Assembly: GCA_003241055.1 (NCBI GenBank)
Contig: QFOD01000027.1
Coordinates: 1-62,003, forward strand
Reading direction: 5' to 3'
DNA length: 62,003 nt
Source of the DNA: Roseateles depolymerans
GTDB taxonomy: Bacteria; Pseudomonadota; Gammaproteobacteria; Burkholderiales; Burkholderiaceae_C
Position numbers and translations under genes: made by a program
Part shown: piece after piece, positions 17,414 through 26,154 of the stretch
How the letters are laid out: the number at the start of each line of letters is the position of its first letter
How positions within the stretch are numbered: the stretch's first letter is position 1
The notes under the pieces: generated by a model
What the model was told of the DNA's origin: nothing
The model's input: only the letters and a program-made list of their open reading frames with translations
Databases searched by the model: none

Positions 17414-18052
17414 TCAGGCGGCCTGCGGCCGTCTCCGGCTGCGCAGCACCACCGGCAGCAGCCCCAGCAACATCAGGCTCCAGGTGGAGGCCTCGGGAAC
17501 GGGCAGGGGCACGTAGTCCCGCACCAACGCCGACCCGAACCAAGCCAAGGGCTGATCCGGCAGCTGGGCGCCGAAGGTTGCGTTGGCGAACCAGACATCG
17601 TTGCCCAGATCCACGGAACCCACGCCGGCAACCAGCTGGTAGCCGGGCATGTACGGGTTTTCGTCCGCGATGATGCCGGCCGCAACAAAGTAGTTTCCCG
17701 GCGTCGACAGCGTCGTTCCCCACTGAGTCGCCAGGGCCTGCGCTGCGGCCTTGGGTGCCGGGTAGCTCGGGCTGACCTCGGCGTGTGCAAACAGCGTCCA
17801 CACGGCATCGGTGGTGGCGAATTTGAAGCCTTGGTAGGCGCTGCCGAGCTGGCTGGTCACCGCATCGAAGGACTGGCCCTGCGTCACCGTCAGGTTCAGC
17901 CACTGCAGGTTGGTCTGGGTGTCCCACAGCAGCAGGCCATCCCCCTGAGTCTTCCAGTCGGTCACCACGATATCGGCATGCGCAGGAACGACGCCCACAG
18001 CCAACCCCAGCGCGACCGACGACACCAAACCACGTAGGGACGAGCGAATCAT
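17414..18052 (-). CDS. PEP-CTERM sorting domain protein (variant VPEAST tail)
   Basis: A 212-residue secreted protein. The start MIRSSLRGLVSSVALGLAVG begins a signal peptide ending VPAHA. The middle region (DWKTQGDGLLLWDTQTNLQWL) resembles the DUF1566-like or Lcl-type domains found in PEP-CTERM proteins. The C terminus is a sorting tail: VPEAST, a hydrophobic helix (WSLMLLGLLPVVL) and the basic end RSRRRPQAA. The motif has Ala where Pro is usual. Exosortase XrtB, encoded at the left end, is the likely processing enzyme. The ATG at 18052 has AGAAG just upstream; the longer frame to 18136 would place residues before the signal. Confidence 0.85.
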   Translation of the reverse strand: MIRSSLRGLVSSVALGLAVGVVPAHADIVVTDWKTQGDGLLLWDTQTNLQWLNLTVTQGQSFDAVTSQLGSAYQGFKFATTDAVWTLFAHAEVSPSYPAPKAAAQALATQWGTTLSTPGNYFVAAGIIADENPYMPGYQLVAGVGSVDLGNDVWFANATFGAQLPDQPLAWFGSALVRDYVPLPVPEASTWSLMLLGLLPVVLRSRRRPQAA

Positions 18053-18250
18053 TCTTCTGCCTTCTTGGTTGAGTAGCCCGCCAGCTGCGGGCTGTCGCGC
18101 CCCGGAACCAGCCACGCGACGGCGGGGCCCAAGCACGTGAAGCGCGCGAGAACTCTAGTGGCAGGCTTCGCGCGCCGGCATTGGAAATAACCCGATTTTT
18201 GGACGGCATCGAGATGCCGGCACGCTTGAGCGCAGCCAGCGCCCGCGTGT

Positions 18251-19630
18251 TCAACGGCTGCGGTAGCAGGCCAGCACGCCGGCGACCCGGTAGAAATGGC
18301 TGCCCGGCTGGCGCCTAGCGCCGTCACAGGCCGGCTTGAGGTCGACCTCGCCCTCGTTCAGCAGCAGGCGCGCCCAGCGCTGCCCATCGGCATCGCGCCA
18401 CACCTCCCATTGCACATTGGCGGCCATGGGGATCACGGCCGCGCTGCGCCAGGGGTTGACCGCATAGCCATAGGGCTGGCCCTCGGGCTGGGGCTGGTGC
18501 ACGCCGGCCACGCCAATCAGCGACACCAGCGGCGCCACGATCTCGGCATGCGCGAAGCGCAGCGCCACGCCCTCGCCCTCGGGCAGCCGGGCCAGCAGAT
18601 CGTCCAGCAGCGGCTGGGCCATGCCGTAGCTCGCCGTGCCGTCTTCCAGCACGCCGGGGCCCTTGCGATAGAAATCCTCGGCATCGTCGCGCTCGGCGAA
18701 CACACGGGCCTGGGCCAGGGGTACCAGCTTCAGCAGATGCTGCGTGCGCTCGGCGCCCAATTCCAGCGCCAGGTCGGCGGCGGCGCCGCGCAGGTCCACC
18801 AGCGCCTGGGCCGCGGCCAGCGCCTCGCCCCGGCGCGCTAGGCCATCGACAAAGGCCGGCGCATAAAGCCGCCGCAGCAGGGCCTGCGCAGTGGGCGGCA
18901 GGCGCGGGTCGGCGTCCACCCGCTGCAGCCGCCGCGCCAGCACCGGGCTCTTGAGCCAGTGTTGGTAGTCCAGGCTGCGCTGCAGCGTGGCCTGCTGCTC
19001 GGGCGTGATGGCCGCCGCCCCGTCACGCGAGATGCTGAGGCGGTGGAAATACAGCAGGAAGCGGTCGACCTGCACCGCGTCGGGCAGGCGCGCCTGCGGG
19101 GCCTGCTCGCGCAGGCTGGCGGCAAAGCCCGCGGCACTGTCCACCGCCCGCTCCACTCCGGAGCTGCGCAGCTCGACCCTCGGGCCGGCGGCGAACAGCG
19201 CAGGCAGCCGGGCCACCAGGCGTCGGGCCAATTCACGATGCTCGCGCTGCCCCAGGGCGCTGAGCTGGCCATAGCCCAGGCGACGCTGGGCGGCCATCAG
19301 CGCCTGCAGGTCGGCCCCGAACTGCCGACCCGCCGGCGTCAGTGCGCCGGCAGCCTCGGCCTCGTGCCACAGCGCCAGCGCGGCGTCATCGGGGCCAGGT
19401 TTTGTCAGACCTCGCGAGCCATGCCGCGCCACCAGCAGCACGGCCACCGGCTGGAAACCGGCCGGCGCCGGCTGCAGCCGGGCCGACGGCGCGGCATAGG
19501 GTGTCTTGGAGCCCAGGGCCAGGTCTGTCGACTCGGCGGCGGCATGCGCCGCGCCGGCCAGCAGGGCCAGGGACAGCAGCGCCCGGCACCAGACGGCCCG
19601 CGGCCAAGGGGTGTGTCTTTCAAGCCTCAT
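18251..19630 (-). CDS. histidine acid phosphatase, MINPP/phytase-like
   Basis: A 459-residue secreted branch-2 histidine phosphatase. The signal peptide spans about residues 1-30 and ends AAHA. The catalytic nucleophile motif is RHGSR (69-73), and the proton-donor motif is HAE (361-363) rather than the HD of E. coli AppA-type phytases. The HAE form is known from multiple inositol-polyphosphate phosphatases. The stretches LTPAGRQF, LSALGQREHRELARRL and RSSGVERAVDSA are typical of the fold. It is divergent, over only 60 bases, from a TonB-dependent receptor, so the two may share regulation and a substrate. A start six codons upstream (19648) is possible. Confidence 0.88.
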   Translation of the reverse strand: MRLERHTPWPRAVWCRALLSLALLAGAAHAAAESTDLALGSKTPYAAPSARLQPAPAGFQPVAVLLVARHGSRGLTKPGPDDAALALWHEAEAAGALTPAGRQFGADLQALMAAQRRLGYGQLSALGQREHRELARRLVARLPALFAAGPRVELRSSGVERAVDSAAGFAASLREQAPQARLPDAVQVDRFLLYFHRLSISRDGAAAITPEQQATLQRSLDYQHWLKSPVLARRLQRVDADPRLPPTAQALLRRLYAPAFVDGLARRGEALAAAQALVDLRGAAADLALELGAERTQHLLKLVPLAQARVFAERDDAEDFYRKGPGVLEDGTASYGMAQPLLDDLLARLPEGEGVALRFAHAEIVAPLVSLIGVAGVHQPQPEGQPYGYAVNPWRSAAVIPMAANVQWEVWRDADGQRWARLLLNEGEVDLKPACDGARRQPGSHFYRVAGVLACYRSR

Positions 19631-19690
19631 GTCACAGGCGATTCGCATTGGGTTTCTACGCTGCGGCCACTTTTTTTGCCCGCCCAGACC

Positions 19691-22234
19691 ATGAGCCTAG
19701 CCCGCCGTTGTGACAGCCGTCCCCTGCCCCGCCACGCCCTTGCCGCCGCCGTGATGGCGCTGTTGGCCGGCCCCAGCCTGGCGGAGCAGCCCCTGGAGAA
19801 GGTGGAGTCCGTGGTCGTGACCGGCCAGGCCTCCAGCCTGCGCAAGTCGCTGAAGATGCAGGAGAACGCCGACAACATCGTCAGCGCCGTGGTGGCCGAC
19901 GACATCGGCGCGCTGCCTGACGTGAACGCCGCCGAGGCGCTGGCCCGGCTGCCCGGTGTGGCGGTGCAGCGCGACCAGGGCGAAGGCCGCTATGTGGTGG
20001 TGCGCGGCCTGGGGCCGGACATGAACACCATCACGCTCAACGGCTCGCTGCTGCCCTCGCCCGAGGCCAGCCGCCGCGGCGTCAGCATGGATGTGCTGCC
20101 CTCGGGGCTGATCCGCTCGCTGGAGGTCATCAAGACGCTGACCCCGGACATGGACGCCAATTCGCTGGGCGGCACGGTGGATGTGAAGACGCTGTCGGCC
20201 TTTGACCTGCCGGCCAGCCTGCTGACCGTGGGCGCCTCGGCCAGCCGCGACCAGCTCTCGCGCCAGACCAGCCCGGCCGCCAGCCTGCTGGGCGCCACCC
20301 GGCTGATGGACGGCAAGCTGGGCATCGCCGCCGCGCTCAACGTGGATCGCCGCAAGTTCGGCTCGGAAGACGTGGAGACCGACGGGGCCTGGAGCGGCAA
20401 CAAGCTGGGCGGCGTGGAGCTGCGCCACTACCGCCCCAACCGCGACCGCAACGCCTTCGCGGCCAACCTGGACTATCGCCCCGCGCCCGGCAGCAGCTAC
20501 TCGCTGCAGGCGCTGCTGGCCCGCTTCTCCGACGAGGAGCAGCGCGACCGGCTGACGATCAGCAACATCACCGGCGGCTCGGTGGCCGAGGGCGCCAATG
20601 CCACGGTGCGCGCCGAACGCCGGCTGCGTGACCGCAAGTACACCCGCTCGCTGAGCTCGCTGGTGCTGTCCACCGAGCAGGACTGGGGCGACTGGCAGCT
20701 CGATGCCAAGCTGGGCTGGGGCGCCGGCACCGAGCGCACGCCGGAGCAGCTCAATGACGCGCGCTTCCGGCAGAACAATGTGGCCGGCGTGAGCTTCACC
20801 GACACCACGCGCCCGCTGGTGACCGGCCCGGCCGCGCTGTACGACGCCAGCAGGTACGCGCTCAACAGCTTCACGCTGCAGAAGCGCCGCAGCGACGACG
20901 ACGAGCACAACGGCCGCCTGGACCTGAGCCGCAGCCTCGCGCTGGCCGATGGCCGCAAGCTGGAGCTGAAATTCGGCGCCAAGCTCAGCCGCCGCGAGAA
21001 GAAGAACGACACGGACCAGTGGTCCTACAGCAGCGCCAGCGCCACCAGCCCCAACTACTGGGGCGCGGGCCCGACGACGCTGGCAGCCTTCACCACCGGC
21101 AATGCGCTGGACTTCGGCCTGGGCGCCATCGGTCCGGCCATGGATGCGAACGCGATCTGGGCCCGACTGTCGGCGCTGCCGCGCGACCCGGCCAAGGTGG
21201 CAGGCGCGTCGGCGCTGGCCGACTACACGGTGCACGAGGACATCGACGCCGGCTACCTGCAGGGTTCGCTGGACCTGAGCCCTCGCTGGAACGTGCTGGC
21301 CGGCCTGCGCTACGAGCACACCCGCTTCAGCGCCGCAGGCAACGCCAGCTCGGTGGCCGGCGTGCTGACGCCCACGCAGTACGGCCAGAACGACGGCCAC
21401 TGGCTGCCGGGTCTGCACAGCCGCTACAAGCTGGACCATGACACCAGCCTGCGCGCGGCCTGGACCAACTCGGTGGTGCGCGCCAACTTCGACCAGCTCT
21501 CGCCCGCGGTGACGCTCAGCAGCACCACCGAGGCCAGCATAGGCAACCCGCTGCTGCGCCCGATGCGCTCGCACAACCTGGATCTGGGCGTGGAGCGCCT
21601 GCTGCCGCACGACGGCGCGCTGTCGGCCTACCTGTTCCACAAGGACATCAAGGACTTCACCTACGCCACCAATCTGGCCGGCACCGGCGACTGGGTGGGC
21701 TACACCTCCGTGACCGGCTACGCCAATGGCCCCAAGGCCTCGGTGCGCGGGCTGGAGCTGTCCTACCAGCAGTCGCTGCGCATGCTGCCGGGCTGGATGA
21801 GCGGCTTCATCGTCGGCGCCAACGCGGCCTTCACGCATTCCAGCGCGGACGTGAGCCGCTACGACGGCACGGCCAAGGCCATGTTGACCCGCAGTACGAG
21901 GCTGCCCGGCCAGTCCGACACCACGATCAACCTGATGCTGGGCTACGAGGCCGGCCCGCTGAGCACGCGGCTGGCACTCAACCACAAGTCCAAATACCTG
22001 CTGCAGCTGGGCGCCGACGTGACCAACCCGGCGCAGGACCAGGTGGTGGCGGCGCAGCGCCAGCTGGACTTCTCGCTGAGCTACAAGCTCAGCCCGCGCG
22101 TGCAGCTGAACTTCGAGGGCGTGAACCTCAACAACGAGCACTACTACACCTACCTGGGCACGCCGGCGCTGAACTACCAGTACGAGCGCTACGGCCGTAC
22201 CTACAAGGTGGGCGCCAAGTTCACGCTGCTGTGA
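19691..22234 (+). CDS. TonB-dependent receptor
   Basis: An 847-residue outer-membrane receptor. After a signal peptide (ending GPSLA) comes a TonB-box-like start, LEKVESVVVTGQASSLRKSL. The plug domain has DIGALPDVNAAEALARLPGV, RYVVVRGLGPDMNTITLNG and SLGGTVDVKTL, the style of the TonB-Xanth-Caul subfamily. A 22-strand barrel follows and ends YGRTYKVGAKFTLL, with the terminal aromatic/hydrophobic signature. The gene lies divergent from the phosphatase, which suggests import of inositol phosphate or another phosphorylated compound; that is inference. The ATG at 19691 is chosen because it begins the signal peptide; the frame is open far upstream but antisense to the phosphatase. Confidence 0.94.
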   Translation: MSLARRCDSRPLPRHALAAAVMALLAGPSLAEQPLEKVESVVVTGQASSLRKSLKMQENADNIVSAVVADDIGALPDVNAAEALARLPGVAVQRDQGEGRYVVVRGLGPDMNTITLNGSLLPSPEASRRGVSMDVLPSGLIRSLEVIKTLTPDMDANSLGGTVDVKTLSAFDLPASLLTVGASASRDQLSRQTSPAASLLGATRLMDGKLGIAAALNVDRRKFGSEDVETDGAWSGNKLGGVELRHYRPNRDRNAFAANLDYRPAPGSSYSLQALLARFSDEEQRDRLTISNITGGSVAEGANATVRAERRLRDRKYTRSLSSLVLSTEQDWGDWQLDAKLGWGAGTERTPEQLNDARFRQNNVAGVSFTDTTRPLVTGPAALYDASRYALNSFTLQKRRSDDDEHNGRLDLSRSLALADGRKLELKFGAKLSRREKKNDTDQWSYSSASATSPNYWGAGPTTLAAFTTGNALDFGLGAIGPAMDANAIWARLSALPRDPAKVAGASALADYTVHEDIDAGYLQGSLDLSPRWNVLAGLRYEHTRFSAAGNASSVAGVLTPTQYGQNDGHWLPGLHSRYKLDHDTSLRAAWTNSVVRANFDQLSPAVTLSSTTEASIGNPLLRPMRSHNLDLGVERLLPHDGALSAYLFHKDIKDFTYATNLAGTGDWVGYTSVTGYANGPKASVRGLELSYQQSLRMLPGWMSGFIVGANAAFTHSSADVSRYDGTAKAMLTRSTRLPGQSDTTINLMLGYEAGPLSTRLALNHKSKYLLQLGADVTNPAQDQVVAAQRQLDFSLSYKLSPRVQLNFEGVNLNNEHYYTYLGTPALNYQYERYGRTYKVGAKFTLL

Positions 22235-22255
22235 GGCCTTGAGCGGACGGCCGGC

Positions 22256-22837
22256 TCAGGCCGGCCGCAGCCGCGCGTACACGCAGGTGTCGCGCGGCGT
22301 GCCGTCCACGCCCAGGCTGTCCTGGCGCAGGATGCCCTCCAGCTCGAAGCCGCAACGCTCGGCCACGGCCCGACTCTTCAGGTTGCGCGCATCGCAGCGG
22401 ATCTCGACCCGGCGCATCTGCAGCACGCCCCGCGCCAGCTCCAGCAGCAAGGCCACCGCCGCACTGACGTTCCCCTGGCCCGCCGCCTCGGGGCGTATCC
22501 AGTAGCCGATCTCGCAGCGGCGCACCGACCAGTCGATGCGGTGCAGGCCACAGCCGCCCAGCAGGCGCCCGGCGCTGCCGTCGGCGCGGCGCGCGTAGAG
22601 CCGGTAGCAGAGGTCGCGCCGGGCGACGAAATCCGCCCACATGCGTCGCTCCACCAGCTCGGCGCTCTCGGCTGTGGGCGCATCCTGGGCCCAGACCATC
22701 CAGGGCCGCAGATGCGACAGCGACTGCGCGATCACCACGGCCAGCTCGGCCCCGCCGCCTGCCCGTGGCACCTGCAGCAGCACACGCTCGCCCTCCAGGC
22801 GCTCGGGCAGGTCGATCAGCAGCGGATCGCCGCTCAT
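22256..22837 (-). CDS. GNAT family N-acetyltransferase (RimJ/RimL type)
   Basis: A 193-residue acetyltransferase. The acetyl-CoA binding region is present as EIGYWIRPEAAGQGNVSAAV, followed by RRVEIRCDARNLKSRAVAERCGF and the ending EGILRQDSLGVDGTPRDTCV, a pattern typical of RimJ/RimL-like enzymes. The start ATG at 22837 overlaps the stop of the upstream MFS gene by four bases. The same frame stays open upstream through the MFS gene, but that part is antisense-frame noise and not a fusion. Its substrate is unknown; pairing with an efflux protein could mean detoxification of a shared compound. Confidence 0.9.
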   Translation of the reverse strand: MSGDPLLIDLPERLEGERVLLQVPRAGGGAELAVVIAQSLSHLRPWMVWAQDAPTAESAELVERRMWADFVARRDLCYRLYARRADGSAGRLLGGCGLHRIDWSVRRCEIGYWIRPEAAGQGNVSAAVALLLELARGVLQMRRVEIRCDARNLKSRAVAERCGFELEGILRQDSLGVDGTPRDTCVYARLRPA

Positions 22838-24135
22838 GCCGCCACCGTGTCGGATGCTGGCGTGGTGATCTCCACCGGCTTGGGCAGCTCCCGCACGCTG
22901 CGAATCGGGCCGTGTCGCCAGGCCAGCCCGGCCAGCAGGCAGGCGCCGACGCCCGAAAACGCCAGCGCCGAGCGCAGGCCCAGGTGCTCGCCCAGCCAGC
23001 CGCCGATCAACGCCCCGGGGCCGGCGGGCAGCAGGATCAACCAGCGCATGGTGCTGGTCATGCGACCCAGCATGGGCGCCGGCGTGACTGCCTGGCGCAG
23101 CGACAGGAAGTTGATGAAGATCAGCACCGCCCCGACACCAAAGGCAAACAGCATGAAGCCGAAGCTGACCACGCCCCAGCGCCCCACCGGCGCCAGCGCC
23201 AGCTGGGCCCAGCCCACGCCGCAGGCGGCATAGCCCAGCACCAGGCAGGGGCCCGGGCCGAGGCGGCGGCTGATGCGATGCCCGAACACGCTGGCCAGCA
23301 CGGTGCCGGCGCCCAGCGCGATGTAGGACAGGCCCACGGTCTGCGGATAGAGCCTGAGCTCGCGGGTGGCGAACAGGATCTGCACCACCAGCGCCGCGTT
23401 GTGGAACAGCTGCCAGCCCCCGCAGGCCGCGGCCAGGCTGACCAGCAGCTGGCGCTGGCGCACGAACTGCAGGCCGGCCTTGAGCTCGGTCCAGAACGAC
23501 TGCTCCCCGCGCGCCACCAGCGCCTCCTGCACCCTCACGCCACGCAGGATGGCCGCCGAGCCCAGCAGCAGCAGCGCATCCACCGCCAGCGCCAGCGGTG
23601 CGCCCAGCAGCTTGATCAGCGCGCCGGCAAGACCGGGACCCGCCACCTCCGCGCCGGAAGAGGCCAGCGCGTTCTTGGCATGCGCCTCCACCAGACGTTC
23701 GCGCGGCACCACCTGGGTCAGCACCACCTGGGCAGCGCTGCCGGCCACCGTGTAGACCGTGCCCAGCACGAAGCCCACCACGTAGAGCCAGCCCATGCCC
23801 AGCACACCCATCCAGGCCGCCACCGGCACCGTGGCCACCGCCACCGCCAACAGCGTCTCGCCCGCCACATAGACCGGCAGCTTGCGCACCCGGTCCAGCA
23901 GCACGCCGGCGGGCAGCGAGAACAGCACGAAGGGCAGGATCTCCATGGCCTGCAGCCAGCCCATCTGCGTGGGGCTGGCCTGCAGCAGCACGGCCGCAGT
24001 CAGCGGCAGCGCCAGCATGGTGATCTGGCCGCCCAGCGAGGAGATCAGGATGGACGACCACAGCCGCCGGTAGACGGCGTCGCGCAGCAGGTCGCCGGGC
24101 GCGAGCGTGAAGAACTGGATCAGACGGGAGAACAT
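22834..24135 (-). CDS. MFS transporter (EntS-like)
   Basis: A 433-residue major-facilitator protein with 12 predicted membrane segments. The N terminus GDLLRDAVYRRLWSSILISS and the loop LPAGVLLDRVRKLPVYVAGE match the PF05977-type efflux group that includes enterobactin exporters. The central cytoplasmic loop lies around residues 190-220 (VARGEQSFWTELKAGLQF). It is followed by the coupled GNAT gene. A GGAG about ten bases upstream serves as ribosome-binding site. Upstream, 24208-24234 encodes a possible eight-codon leader peptide. Substrate unknown. Confidence 0.92.
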   Translation of the reverse strand: MFSRLIQFFTLAPGDLLRDAVYRRLWSSILISSLGGQITMLALPLTAAVLLQASPTQMGWLQAMEILPFVLFSLPAGVLLDRVRKLPVYVAGETLLAVAVATVPVAAWMGVLGMGWLYVVGFVLGTVYTVAGSAAQVVLTQVVPRERLVEAHAKNALASSGAEVAGPGLAGALIKLLGAPLALAVDALLLLGSAAILRGVRVQEALVARGEQSFWTELKAGLQFVRQRQLLVSLAAACGGWQLFHNAALVVQILFATRELRLYPQTVGLSYIALGAGTVLASVFGHRISRRLGPGPCLVLGYAACGVGWAQLALAPVGRWGVVSFGFMLFAFGVGAVLIFINFLSLRQAVTPAPMLGRMTSTMRWLILLPAGPGALIGGWLGEHLGLRSALAFSGVGACLLAGLAWRHGPIRSVRELPKPVEITTPASDTVAA

Positions 24136-24207
24136 GACGCAAAGGCTCCAGGACTCGACAGGCGGGGCAAGGCTCCCGCCGGGATGGGGACGGCGCTCAG
24201 CGCGCGG

Positions 24208-24234
24208 TCAGTCGAGGTCGAGCCACTTGGTCAT
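24208..24234 (-). promoter_or_regulatory. possible leader peptide before the MFS gene
   Basis: An ATG-to-TGA micro-ORF encodes MTKWLDLD, 72 bases before the MFS start. A GGCGGG/CCCGCC hairpin lies between the two (about 24161-24178), and its 5' arm on the transcript contains a GGGAG that could mimic a ribosome-binding site. The micro-ORF has no Shine-Dalgarno, but a TAGCAT hexamer ends nine bases before its ATG, which would fit a leaderless start. Nothing else in the 178-base gap is recognisable. Confidence 0.25.
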
Positions 24235-24313
24235 AGGCAGGCGATGCTAGCAGCGGCAGGCGCGACTGTCGTGTGTCAACAGTCACCTTCGCCGGGGCTT
24301 GCGCATCGCCGCG

Positions 24314-26023
24314 CTACCAACCCGCGGCGGCGCCATCGCGACGCGGGTCGCTGGCCGCCACATAGCCCTCCACGGCCGGGTTGCCCAGCCGCCAGATGAA
24401 CTGGCCGGCGCCGAAGTCCTGGTAGCTGTCGTGGATGTCGCCGATCTGGTGGCCCAGCCCGGCCAGCGCCGCCAGCGTCGCCGCCGGCATGTGGGGCTCG
24501 ACATTGATCGACAGGCCTTGGTTGAAGCGCCAGCGCGGCGCATCGCAGGCGGCCTGCGGGTTCTGGCCGTAGCTGAGCATGCGCACCAGGGTCTGCAGAT
24601 GGCCTTGCGGCTGCATATTGCCACCCATCACGCCGAAGCTCATCACGGGGACAAGCGTGGGTGTTAGCGTGGTCGGCGCCTCCGCCGGGCCGCCCCAAGG
24701 TGGCGCCGCGCCCCGATCTTGAAGCGCCTTGGGGGCCGGAGCCGCAGGCGACGTGGGGGCAGTCAGAAACGCCGGGATGATGGTGTGGAAGGGCCGCTTG
24801 CCCGGCGCCACCTGGTTGGGATGACCGGCCTCCAGCGTGAAGCAGTGGCCGCGGTTCTGCAGGCTCACGCCGTAGCCCGGCAGCACCAGGCCGGAGCCGA
24901 AGCCCATGTAGTTGCTCTGGATGAAGCTGACCATGCGGCCCTCCTCGTCCGCCGCGGTCAGGTAGATGGTGCCGCCCTTGATGGGGTTGCCCGCGCCGAA
25001 GACCTGCGCGCGGCGTGGGTCGATCAGCCGCGCGCGCGCCGCCAGGTAGGCCGGGTCCAGCAACTGCGCGGCCGACACCGGCATCGCGCCGGGCTCGGCC
25101 ACGTAGCGGTAGACGTCGGCGAACGCGAGCTTCATCGCCTCGATCATCAGATGCTGGGCCTCGGGGCCGTCCACCGCGTGGGCGGCGATGTCCCAGTGTT
25201 CCAGCAAGCCCAGCGCCATCTGCGCCGCAATGCCCTGGCCGTTGGGCGGAATCTCGTGCAGCGTGTGGCCCGCGTAATCCTTGGCCAGCGGCGTGACCCA
25301 TTCGGGCCGGTAGGCCGCGAGGTCGGCCTCGGTCAGCGCGCCGCCGGTGTCGCGCGCAAAGCGGGCCAGCGCGGCAGCAATCTCGCCGCGGTAGAAGGCC
25401 TCGCCGCGGGTCTCGGCGATCAGCCGCAGGCTGCGCGCGGCCTCCGCGAAGCGGAACAGCTCGCCCACCCGTGGCACCCGCCCCTGCGGCAGGAACGCCC
25501 GTGCGAAGCCGGGCTGCCGGGTGAGCTCCTCCAGCGCCGCCGCCTGCATCCACTTGCCCTGGACGATGGGCGGCGCCGCGTAGCCACGCTCCGCAATCTC
25601 GATGGCGGGCTGCATGAGGTCGCCGAACGGCAGGCGCCCGAAGCGTTCGCTCAGCGCTGCCCAGGCGCCGACCGCACCCGGCACGGTCACGGTGTTCCAG
25701 CCCCGCACGGGCATACGCCCCTGGAAGAACTCGGGCGTCCAGGCCGCGGGCGCCGGGCCCGAGGCGTTCAGGCCGTGGAGCTGCTGGCCATCCCACAGGA
25801 TGCAGAAGGCGTCAGACCCGAGGCCATTGCTGCAGGGCTCCACGAGGGTCATGCAGGCCGCCGCAGCGATGGCGGCATCGATGGCATTGCCGCCGGCGCG
25901 CATCACCTGCAGGCCGGCTTGGGCCGCCAGTGGATGCGAGGTGGACACGACATTGCGCGCGAACAGCGGGCTGCGACGGCTGGGGTAGCCGGCGCTCCAG
26001 TCGAAGGAAGGTGCGGTGCTCAT
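24314..26023 (-). CDS. ggt: gamma-glutamyltransferase family protein with in-frame insertion
   Basis: A 569-residue Ntn-hydrolase of the gamma-glutamyltransferase family, which cleaves gamma-glutamyl bonds (glutathione or gamma-glutamyl amines) after self-processing. The large-subunit start is VVSTSHPLAAQAGLQVMRAG. The self-cleavage and catalytic threonine is probably Thr352 in NPIKGGTIYLT, followed by SFIQSNYMGFGSG. I see no signal peptide after MSTAPSFDW, so it may be cytoplasmic. Residues about 422-457 (Pro/Ala/Thr rich) interrupt the conserved FLT-(few residues)-PVMSFGVMGG segment and are encoded by a palindromic DNA element (24661-24766). An in-frame upstream ATG at 26056 is less likely. 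Confidence 0.9.
   Translation of the reverse strand: MSTAPSFDWSAGYPSRRSPLFARNVVSTSHPLAAQAGLQVMRAGGNAIDAAIAAAACMTLVEPCSNGLGSDAFCILWDGQQLHGLNASGPAPAAWTPEFFQGRMPVRGWNTVTVPGAVGAWAALSERFGRLPFGDLMQPAIEIAERGYAAPPIVQGKWMQAAALEELTRQPGFARAFLPQGRVPRVGELFRFAEAARSLRLIAETRGEAFYRGEIAAALARFARDTGGALTEADLAAYRPEWVTPLAKDYAGHTLHEIPPNGQGIAAQMALGLLEHWDIAAHAVDGPEAQHLMIEAMKLAFADVYRYVAEPGAMPVSAAQLLDPAYLAARARLIDPRRAQVFGAGNPIKGGTIYLTAADEEGRMVSFIQSNYMGFGSGLVLPGYGVSLQNRGHCFTLEAGHPNQVAPGKRPFHTIIPAFLTAPTSPAAPAPKALQDRGAAPPWGGPAEAPTTLTPTLVPVMSFGVMGGNMQPQGHLQTLVRMLSYGQNPQAACDAPRWRFNQGLSINVEPHMPAATLAALAGLGHQIGDIHDSYQDFGAGQFIWRLGNPAVEGYVAASDPRRDGAAAGW
24661..24766. repeat. palindromic repeat-like element inserted in frame in ggt
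   Basis: About 105 bases form an imperfect inverted repeat. The core arms are CGCCCCAAGGTGGCGC (24691-24706) and GCGCCTTGGGGGC (24724-24736), and GC-rich outer arms also roughly pair. It is inserted in the coding sequence of the gamma-glutamyltransferase and keeps the frame, adding about 35 low-complexity residues. The base pattern recalls intergenic CCCCAAGG...CCTTGGGG repeats that I remember from Burkholderiales genomes; I could not verify this, and there is no second copy in this window. Confidence 0.6.
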
Positions 26024-26154
26024 GAGGCCGATTCTGGCCTGTGTAACGTTTTGCAATGCAGCCCCTTGAGGTCAACCCATGCGCAAGACCTGGCGTTGTC
26101 TCCTCAAGCTTTCGCGAAGCCCGACCTGAACCCCAAAACCTGAAGGAATCGCAG

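Noticed and set aside
19631..19690. PHO box or riboswitch between the phosphatase and the TonB receptor
   Set aside because: A TGTCAC occurs near the phosphatase start, but no second half-site follows at 11 bases, and 60 bases are too few for a cobalamin or similar riboswitch.
19697..22141. An 814-codon minus-strand frame opposite the TonB receptor
   Set aside because: No signal, no motif, and Val/Gly/Gln/Arg bias as expected for an antisense shadow.
22256..24142. A single 628-codon frame that appears to fuse an unknown domain to the GNAT enzyme
   Set aside because: Its first two thirds are the wrong frame of the MFS gene. The MFS protein has clear membrane segments, and the GNAT gene has its own ATG overlapping the MFS stop.
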